Positions 5,876 to 10,866 of a stretch of 10,866 nucleotides of DNA are shown here, one piece after another. The position numbers were made by a program, and so were the translations under genes. Each line of letters opens with the position of its first letter. Within the stretch, counting starts at the first letter, position 1. The notes below the pieces were generated by a model. The model did not search any database. It worked only from the letters and a program-made list of their open reading frames with translations, and was not told the DNA's origin. This stretch comes from CAZEFK01 sp964511405 (GTDB lineage: Bacteria > Pseudomonadota > Alphaproteobacteria > Elsterales > Elsteraceae), in assembly GCA_964511405.1 (NCBI GenBank), contig CAZEFK010000230.1:1-10866 (forward strand). Reading direction: 5' to 3'.

Positions 5876-7093
5876 TCAGACGGGGCCGGCATCGAGCCGG
5901 ATCACCGGGACGGGCGTGCCGGCCGCTGCCGCCGGCGCCCGGGGCGGCCGCACGATCAGCCCGTCGGCGCGGGCCAGCGCGCTGATCATCGAGCTGTCCT
6001 GCACCGGCATGGGCGCGATGCGCGCGCCGTCGGGGCCGGCCACGAGGCGGGCGCGGACATAGTCCTGGCGGCCGTCATTGGCGGCCATGTCCACGGCCAG
6101 CGGCAGGTCGGCGGTCGCCGGCGCCGACGCCGGCAGGTCCTGCAGGCGATCGAGGGCCGGGCGCAGGAACAGCAGGCCGCAGACCAGCGTCGACACCGGG
6201 TTGCCCGGCAGCCCGAGCACCGGCATGCCGCCGACCTGTCCGAACATCAGCGGCTTGCCCGGCCGCATGGCGATCTTCCAGAAGTCGACGACCAGCCCAC
6301 GGCGGGCGAGGCCGGGTTGCACCAGGTCGTGGGCGCCGACCGAGGCGCCGCCGGTGGTCACCAGCAGGTCGTGGCCGCGCGCGGCGTCCAGGTAGCGGCC
6401 GAGCGCGGCTTCGTCGTCGGGCGCGATGCCCAGCAGCGTGGCCTCGCCCCCCGCCGCCTCGACCAAGGCCGCCAGCGCCACCGCGTTGGCGCTGACGATC
6501 TGGTTGGGGCCGACCGGGTCGCCGGGGCGGACCACCTCGTCGCCGGTCGCCAGAATCGCGACCCGCGGCCGCCGGCGCACGACCAACCAGGGATGGTTCA
6601 TGGCCGCCGCCAAGGCCAGGTCGCGCACGGTCAGCCGCCGGCCGGCCGCCAATCCGGGGTCGCCGGCCGTGAAGTCCAGGCCGGCGCGGCGGATATGGCG
6701 GCCGAGGGCCGGCGCCGCGCGCAAGGTCACCCGATCGCCGTCCTGGTCGGCATCCTCCTGGATGACGACCGTGTCGGCGCCGTCGGGAATCGGCGCTCCG
6801 GTGAAGACGCGCACGGTCTCGCCCGGGCCGACCCGGCCCTGGAAGGACTGCCCGGCCGGCACATAGCCGACCTGACGCAGCACCGCGCCGACCGCCACAT
6901 CGGCATGGCGCACGGCCCAGCCGTCCATCGCCGACAGCGCCGCCGGCGGCTGCGTCAGGCGGGCGACGATGTCCTCGGCCAGCACCCGGCCGAGGCCGGC
7001 GCGCAGGGGGATCTCCTCGACACCGACGGGCTGCAACACGGCGAGCAGCCGCTGCAGGGCGGCCTCCACGGGCATGAGCGGCGCGGTGGTCAT
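5876..7093 (-). CDS. moeA: Molybdopterin molybdotransferase (MoeA family)
   Basis: MoeA inserts molybdate into adenylylated molybdopterin in the last steps of molybdenum cofactor synthesis. The product is 405 residues, close to the family norm. Visible motifs are SAMDGWA (54-60), IPDGADTVV (112-120), LATGDEVV (181-188), TTGGASVG (246-253, followed by D256), MRPGKP (286-291) and LPGNPVS (305-311). These cover the MoaB/Mog-like nucleotide-binding core, and domain IV completes the C-terminus. The start is the ATG at 7093, which overlaps the moaC stop in an ATGA arrangement and implies translational coupling; an internal Met at residue 7 is the alternative. It is the last gene of the ppiD-moaC-moeA run. 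Behind it lies GGCCGGCC-type symmetry but no T-run, so some read-through towards lexA is possible. Confidence 0.95.
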   Translation of the reverse strand: MTTAPLMPVEAALQRLLAVLQPVGVEEIPLRAGLGRVLAEDIVARLTQPPAALSAMDGWAVRHADVAVGAVLRQVGYVPAGQSFQGRVGPGETVRVFTGAPIPDGADTVVIQEDADQDGDRVTLRAAPALGRHIRRAGLDFTAGDPGLAAGRRLTVRDLALAAAMNHPWLVVRRRPRVAILATGDEVVRPGDPVGPNQIVSANAVALAALVEAAGGEATLLGIAPDDEAALGRYLDAARGHDLLVTTGGASVGAHDLVQPGLARRGLVVDFWKIAMRPGKPLMFGQVGGMPVLGLPGNPVSTLVCGLLFLRPALDRLQDLPASAPATADLPLAVDMAANDGRQDYVRARLVAGPDGARIAPMPVQDSSMISALARADGLIVRPPRAPAAAAGTPVPVIRLDAGPV

Positions 7094-7575
7094 GGCTGTT
7101 CGAACGTCCCGGAGCGGCCGCCGCTCTTGCGGGTGAGGCGGATGTCGCCGATGCGCATCGCCCGGTCGACCGCCTTGCACATGTCGTAGACGGTCAAGGC
7201 GGCGACCGACACCGCGGTCAGCGCCTCCATCTCGACCCCGGTGCGCCCGGCCAGCTTCGCCGTCGCCGTGATGACGACACGCGGCGGATCGTCGGCCGGC
7301 GCCAGCTCGACGCTGACCGCGGTCAAGCCCAGGGGATGGCACAGCGGGATCAGGTCGGCGGTGCGCTTGGCCCCCATGATGCCGGCGAGCTGGGCGACCG
7401 AGAGCACGTCGCCCTTGGCGACGCCGCGGGCGCGGATGCGCGCCACGGTCTCGGGCGCCATGAACACCGCACCGGCGGCGGTGGCGCTGCGCTCCGTGAC
7501 CGGCTTGGCGCCGACATCCACCATCAGCGCATTGCCGGCGGCGTCGAAATGGGTGAAGTCAGGCCGATCGGCCAT
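7090..7575 (-). CDS. moaC: Cyclic pyranopterin monophosphate synthase (MoaC)
   Basis: MoaC converts the MoaA product, 3',8-cyclo-7,8-dihydro-GTP, to cyclic pyranopterin monophosphate, an early step of molybdenum cofactor synthesis. Starting at the ATG at 7575 the protein is 161 residues, the same as E. coli MoaC. All key residues are present at a constant offset of +3 from E. coli: K54, H80 in PLCHPL, E115 and E117 in GVEMEAL, D131 and K134 in DMCKAVD. The family start MxxxxxFTHFDAAGNA fits this Met, and a GGGGAGGG lies 10 bases before it. An in-frame ATG at 7599 shares a base with the ppiD stop (TGATG) and would add 8 residues; it has no good ribosome-binding site but could be used by coupling. 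Tryptophan genes often found just upstream in related genomes are absent. Confidence 0.95.
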   Translation of the reverse strand: MADRPDFTHFDAAGNALMVDVGAKPVTERSATAAGAVFMAPETVARIRARGVAKGDVLSVAQLAGIMGAKRTADLIPLCHPLGLTAVSVELAPADDPPRVVITATAKLAGRTGVEMEALTAVSVAALTVYDMCKAVDRAMRIGDIRLTRKSGGRSGTFEQP

Positions 7576-7585
7576 GGGCACGCCG

Positions 7586-7593
7586 CCCTCCCC
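7586..7593 (-). promoter_or_regulatory. Ribosome-binding site favouring the 7575 start of moaC
   Basis: GGGGAGGG on the minus strand lies between the two possible moaC starts, 10 bases before the ATG at 7575. It supports the shorter form, although the spacing is on the long side. Confidence 0.5.
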
Positions 7594-7598
7594 GGGCA

Positions 7599-9476
7599 TC
7601 ACATGATGGTATCAAGCGCCTTGCGATTGACCGACACCGGGTAGCGCTGGCGCAGCGCCGACTGGTAGGCCGACAGCAGGTCGCCGCCGAGCGCCGACTT
7701 GAGCTCGCCCTTCAACGACTCCCGCTGCGGCCCGGCGGTGGCCGGATCGACGGCCTTGATCTCGGTCAGCTTGGCGACCACCACCCCGCCGGTGCCATCG
7801 CCGCTGGCCACGGCCCCGATCGGCCCTGCGAACAGGGCAGAGACGACGCTGGCGGGCAGGGTGGCACCTTCGCCCTCGCGGCTGAACGGCGCCGTCGTCT
7901 CCGGCGGCTTCACGCCCGGCGGCAGCGCCTGGTCGAAGGCGGTCCCGGCCTTTAGCGCCGCGACCAGCTTGTCGGCCGCGGCCTTGGCGGCCTTTTCGCG
8001 TTCTGCCGTCTTCCAGTCGGCGACGGCCTGGTCATGGACCTCGGCCAGCGGCCGCTGGGCGGCCGGTGTCACGGCGTCGGCGCGCACCGCTGCGTAGGAA
8101 TCGGGCCCGAGCTCGATCAGCGGCGAGGTCTGACCCTGGCTGAGCTCGAACGCGCGCTGCACCAGCTGCGGCTTGGCCGGCAGGTCGGCCGGGCGCTTGC
8201 CGTCGGCGGCGTTGCCGGAGCGGTCGATGCCGGCGACCTTGACCAGCTTCTGGTTGATCTGCTTGGCCGCCTCGTCCAGCGGCGTGCCGGCGGCCAGGGC
8301 GTCGTCGAGCTGATTCGACAGGTCGTAGACCGCGGTCTTGGCCTTGTCCTTCTGGGCGTCCGCGGTCAGCTGCGTCTTGACCTCGTCGAAGGCGCGGGTG
8401 ACCGACGGGTCGACCTTGGCGACCCGCAGCAGGTGCCAGCCGAAGGCGGTTTTGATCGGGCCGACGACGCTGCCGGCCGCGGCGGCGAAGACCGGGGCGC
8501 CGAGTTCGGGCGGCAATTCGTGCTCGGTTACGGCGCCGAGCGAGATCTGGTCGTCGGTGGCGCCGGTGGCCGCCTTGGCCACGGCTGCGAAATCCTCGCC
8601 GGCATCGATCTTGGCGCGCGCCGCCTTGGCTGCCGCTTCGTCGTTGAACAGCGCCTGCTGGACCGTGCGCTTCTCCGGGGTCACGAACTCGGCCTGGCGG
8701 GCCTCGTAGGCCTGATGCAGCTCGGCGTCGGTCACCGCCTGAGCGGGGGCCAGGGCGTCGGCGTCGATCAGGACGAAGCTCAGGTCGCGGCGCTCGGGCG
8801 CCATGTATTTGGCGCCGTTGGCCTTATAGTAGTCGTCGATCTGGGCATCGGTCGGCTGCGGCGGCTCGGGCATGGCGTCGAGCGGGATCGTCGCCACCTG
8901 GGCGATGCGGCGCTCGCCCCGGTAGCGCAGCAGCGTCTCGGTCAGAACATCGGGCACGGGGACCAGGGAATCGAGCGGCCGCAGCAGCTGCGCCCGCGCC
9001 AGGTCGTGGCGCAGCTCCCCGACATAGCGGCCTTCGGTATAGCCCGCCTGCTGCAGCAGCGCTTGGAAGCGGGTGCGGTCGAACTGGCCCGACGGCCCGA
9101 AGAAGGTACGGTCGGCCTCGATCGACCGCCGCTCGGCCTCGTCGCTGATGGTGATGCCCACGCGGCGCGCCTCGTCCTCCATCAGCGCGCGATTGACCAG
9201 GCCATCGATCACCTGGTCGGTCACCCCCAGCGCCTTGGCCTGCTGACGGTCGATCGGCCGCCCGAACATCTGGCGCAGCCGCTGCAATTCGGCATTGAGC
9301 GCGTTGCTGGCGTCCTGCGGGGTGATCACGACGCCGCCGACGCTGGCGACCTCGGCCGGGCCCTGGATCTGCTGCAGGTAGCCGGTGATGCCCCAGGCGC
9401 CGAAGCTGATGATCAGCAGCAGGAACATGACCCGGACGACCCAGGAGGCGGCGCGGCTGCGGATGGCCTGCAACAT
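7599..9476 (-). CDS. ppiD: PpiD-like SurA_N/parvulin periplasmic folding factor
   Basis: This is a membrane-anchored periplasmic chaperone of the PpiD/SurA family that helps secreted proteins fold as they leave the Sec translocon. The 625-residue protein starts with a short basic cytoplasmic N-terminus and a single membrane anchor at about residues 11-34 (VMFLLLIISFGAWGI). A SurA_N-type chaperone region follows at about 45-200. The parvulin-like domain at about 265-356 ends in the typical VVGPIKTAFGWHLLRV. That domain is divergent around ISLGAVTEHELPPEL, where active parvulins have a clearer glycine-rich LGW/F pattern, so catalysis is uncertain. The C-terminus ends YPVSVNRKALDTIM, intact by comparison with alphaproteobacterial homologues I know. 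The ribosome-binding site is weak. The stop contacts an ATG for moaC. tpiA diverges upstream. Confidence 0.92.
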   Translation of the reverse strand: MLQAIRSRAASWVVRVMFLLLIISFGAWGITGYLQQIQGPAEVASVGGVVITPQDASNALNAELQRLRQMFGRPIDRQQAKALGVTDQVIDGLVNRALMEDEARRVGITISDEAERRSIEADRTFFGPSGQFDRTRFQALLQQAGYTEGRYVGELRHDLARAQLLRPLDSLVPVPDVLTETLLRYRGERRIAQVATIPLDAMPEPPQPTDAQIDDYYKANGAKYMAPERRDLSFVLIDADALAPAQAVTDAELHQAYEARQAEFVTPEKRTVQQALFNDEAAAKAARAKIDAGEDFAAVAKAATGATDDQISLGAVTEHELPPELGAPVFAAAAGSVVGPIKTAFGWHLLRVAKVDPSVTRAFDEVKTQLTADAQKDKAKTAVYDLSNQLDDALAAGTPLDEAAKQINQKLVKVAGIDRSGNAADGKRPADLPAKPQLVQRAFELSQGQTSPLIELGPDSYAAVRADAVTPAAQRPLAEVHDQAVADWKTAEREKAAKAAADKLVAALKAGTAFDQALPPGVKPPETTAPFSREGEGATLPASVVSALFAGPIGAVASGDGTGGVVVAKLTEIKAVDPATAGPQRESLKGELKSALGGDLLSAYQSALRQRYPVSVNRKALDTIM

Positions 9477-9515
9477 GATAGGGCGACGATCCCGTGTGGC
9501 TGTCGAGGGACCTGG

Positions 9516-9544
9516 ACCTTAGGAGCCGGCCGGCGGCACTTCAA
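9516..9544 (-). promoter_or_regulatory. Candidate promoter of the ppiD-moaC-moeA operon
   Basis: On the minus strand TTGAAG (9544-9539, 4 of 6) and TAAGGT (9521-9516, 3 of 6) are 17 bases apart, giving a leader of about 33 bases. It is a weak match, but the placement is right and no better pair was seen in the gap. Confidence 0.33.
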
Positions 9545-9569
9545 TGGGCCAAACCGCGCCATCGCGCCG

Positions 9570-9598
9570 TTGACCGCCAAGGACGCCCTCTCTATCCA
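9570..9598 (+). promoter_or_regulatory. Candidate sigma-70 promoter of tpiA
   Basis: TTGACC (9570-9575, 5 of 6) and TATCCA (9593-9598, 3 of 6) are separated by 17 bases. Transcription would begin near 9605, about 27 bases before the GTG start of tpiA. It does not overlap the candidate ppiD promoter. Confidence 0.45.
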
Positions 9599-9620
9599 GG
9601 TGCCCTCAACCGCCAGCAGC

Positions 9621-9624
9621 GAGG
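9621..9624 (+). promoter_or_regulatory. Ribosome-binding site fixing the GTG start of tpiA
   Basis: GAGG lies 7 bases before the GTG at 9632. It supports that start over the open frame extending upstream to 9494. Confidence 0.55.
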
Positions 9625-9631
9625 CCGGCCC

Positions 9632-10354
9632 GTGACCAAGCTGATCGTCGCAAACTGGAAGATGAACGGCCGCGTCGCCGGCCTGCCCGGCTATGCCGCC
9701 GAAATCAAGGCCGCCTGCCTGGCCGAGCGCGGGGTGCCGGCCGATCTGGTGGTCTGCCCGCCGGCGCCGCTGCTGCCGCTGATGGCCGAGGCCCTGGCCG
9801 GATGCCCGGCCGCGTTAGGCGCCCAGGACTGCCATGTACACATGACGGGCGCCCACACCGGCGACCTGTCGCCGGCGCTGCTGGCCGAGGTCGGCTGCCG
9901 CTACGTGATCGTCGGCCACTCGGAGCGGCGCCAGGACCACCACGAGACCGATGCCCTGGTCAACGCCAAGGCAGCGGCGGCGCACGCCGCCGGTCTGCGC
10001 CCGATCATCTGCGTCGGCGAGACCGCGGCCGAGCGGGCGGCCGGGCGGACGCTGGAGGTCGTCGAACGGCAGGTCCGCCTGTCGGTGCCGCGTGATTTGA
10101 CTGAAGCGGTGATCGCCTATGAGCCGGTCTGGGCGATCGGCACCGGCGCCGTGCCGACACCGCAGGACATCACCAGCGTGCACGACGCGATCCGGGGCTG
10201 GTTGCCGGATCCGGCAATGCCGGTGCTGTACGGCGGCTCGGTCAAGCCGACCAACGCGGGGGCGATTCTCGGCCTGGCCGACGTCGACGGCGTGCTCGTG
10301 GGCGGCGCCTGCCTGGTCGCGAGCGACTTTCTGGCCATCGCGCGCGCGGCCTAG
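9632..10354 (+). CDS. tpiA: Triosephosphate isomerase
   Basis: The enzyme interconverts dihydroxyacetone phosphate and glyceraldehyde 3-phosphate in glycolysis and gluconeogenesis. The frame extends upstream, but TIM homology begins exactly at the GTG at 9632 (product TKLIVANWKMNG), giving 240 residues, slightly shorter than the usual 250. Catalytic and binding residues are present: N8 and K10 in ANWKMN, H96 in IVGHSERR, E164 in AYEPVWAIGTG (followed by the mobile loop) and the phosphate-binding YGGSVKP at 210-216. The loop-6 region continues AVPTPQDI, where most bacterial enzymes have a Leu or Lys after GTG, a mild variation. The gene has its own candidate promoter and is followed 16 bases after its stop by an intrinsic terminator, so it is probably a single-gene unit. 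ppiD diverges upstream and secG follows. Confidence 0.97.
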   Translation: MTKLIVANWKMNGRVAGLPGYAAEIKAACLAERGVPADLVVCPPAPLLPLMAEALAGCPAALGAQDCHVHMTGAHTGDLSPALLAEVGCRYVIVGHSERRQDHHETDALVNAKAAAAHAAGLRPIICVGETAAERAAGRTLEVVERQVRLSVPRDLTEAVIAYEPVWAIGTGAVPTPQDITSVHDAIRGWLPDPAMPVLYGGSVKPTNAGAILGLADVDGVLVGGACLVASDFLAIARAA

Positions 10355-10370
10355 TTCCACAGGGATTGCG

Positions 10371-10396
10371 GCGTGCCGGGGTGGCGCGCGGTTTTT
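10371..10396 (+). terminator. Intrinsic terminator of tpiA
   Basis: GCGTGCC (10371-10377) pairs with GGCGCGC (10383-10389) in a 7-bp stem with one G-U wobble and a 5-base loop. Two G residues and a run of five T (10392-10396) follow. It lies 16 bases after the tpiA stop. The short T-run and the GG step make it a moderate rather than strong match. Confidence 0.55.
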
Positions 10397-10496
10397 GCAC
10401 TGGCGCGGGCCCGCAACAGCGGATATCTACCGGGGGGCCGTCGACCGGGTTCCCTGGCCGCTGAGCCTTTCCTATTGCTGGACATAGCTGGATTCG

Positions 10497-10866
10497 ATGA
10501 CGACCGTCCTGTTGGTCATCCACCTGATATTGGCGATCGCCCTGGTCGGCATCGTCCTCATCCAGCGCTCGGAGGGCGGTGGGCTGGGCTTCGGCAGCAG
10601 CGGCGGCGGCTTCATGACCACCCGGGGCACAGCCAACCTGCTGACCCGGACCACCGGCATCCTGGCCGGTGCCTTCATGCTGACCAGCCTGACCCTGGCC
10701 ATCCTAGCCGCCCATGCGCGGGGGCCGCAGCGCTCGATCCTGGACGTGCCCACCTCGGGCGCTCTGCCGCCGGCCTCGGCGCCGGCCGGCCCGGCATCGG
10801 GACCGGCCCCGGCGCCCGGCCAAACGCCCGGGCAGCCCGCTGCACCACCGTCGCTGCCCGCTGCGC
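10497..10866 (+). CDS. secG: Preprotein translocase subunit SecG, 3' end cut by window edge
   Basis: SecG is the small third subunit of the SecYEG channel in the inner membrane and aids SecA-driven export. Translation from the ATG at 10497 gives 123 residues to the edge. The first membrane helix is at about 3-22 (LLVIHLILAIALVGIVLIQ). Next comes the conserved QRSEGGGLGFGSSGGG loop (23-38) and a second helix at about 53-72. The Pro/Ala-rich C-terminal tail, common in alphaproteobacterial SecG, begins near residue 76. A TAG in frame three codons upstream (10485-10487) makes this ATG the first possible one; the ribosome-binding site (GGA) is weak. tpiA lies upstream behind a terminator, so secG should have a promoter in 10397-10496, but I could not place one with confidence. 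Confidence 0.94.
   Translation, partial: MTTVLLVIHLILAIALVGIVLIQRSEGGGLGFGSSGGGFMTTRGTANLLTRTTGILAGAFMLTSLTLAILAAHARGPQRSILDVPTSGALPPASAPAGPASGPAPAPGQTPGQPAAPPSLPAA

Noticed and set aside
5264..7189. Open frame of 641 codons on the plus strand across lexA, moeA and the moaC end
   Set aside because: It crosses two intact genes and their control region on the opposite strand and shows no recognisable motif.
8034..9635. Open frame of 533 codons opposite ppiD
   Set aside because: It is antisense to ppiD, of biased composition, and runs through the divergent promoter region.
10374..10460. Possible tRNA-Leu between tpiA and secG (GCCGGGGTGGCG resembles a tRNA-Leu 5' end)
   Set aside because: No anticodon stem, T-arm (GGTTCGA-type) or matching 3' acceptor strand follows; the segment is better explained by the tpiA terminator hairpin.
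10397..10496. Promoter for secG
   Set aside because: TTGCAC with TATCTA has a 23-base spacer, and TTCCCT with TATTGC is a poor match at 17; neither is convincing.

Overview
This window looks like a core chromosomal segment of a high-GC alphaproteobacterium, most likely of the Rhodospirillales or a related order. Three things point there: the strong GC bias at third codon positions, the gene content and order (gltA, gltX, comEC, lexA, moeA, moaC, ppiD, tpiA, secG), and an exact GTTC-N7-GTTC SOS box at lexA, the direct-repeat form typical of Alphaproteobacteria. I see no mobile elements, CRISPR arrays, rRNA or tRNA genes. Base composition looks uniform throughout. No gene-free stretch exceeds about 190 bases.

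Layout. Minus strand, left: gltA (citrate synthase, cut by the left edge) with its own promoter, and gltX (glutamyl-tRNA synthetase) upstream of it. A 164-base divergent gap separates gltX from comEC (plus strand), whose 3' end overlaps the 3' end of convergent lexA by 44 bases. lexA has its own promoter, with the SOS box lying on the -10 region and a stem-loop in the leader. Upstream of lexA on the minus strand is a tight operon ppiD > moaC > moeA, joined by a TGATG stop/start contact and an ATGA overlap. ppiD is divergent from tpiA (plus), and candidate promoters for both can be placed in the 155-base gap. tpiA ends in a hairpin plus T-run terminator and is followed by secG (plus), which runs off the right edge.

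How the genes relate. They are mostly housekeeping: TCA-cycle entry (gltA), tRNA charging (gltX), glycolysis/gluconeogenesis (tpiA), envelope secretion and folding (secG, ppiD), molybdenum cofactor synthesis (moaC, moeA), DNA uptake (comEC) and the SOS switch (lexA).

I found no undescribed system. The most notable feature is an absence: in many Alphaproteobacteria I recall tryptophan genes (trpDC, sometimes with trpE and trpG) between ppiD and moaC, and here those two genes touch. Secondary points are the detailed lexA control region, the comEC/lexA 3' overlap, a ComEC C-terminal domain without metal-ligand motifs, and a 15-base palindrome between gltX and comEC.
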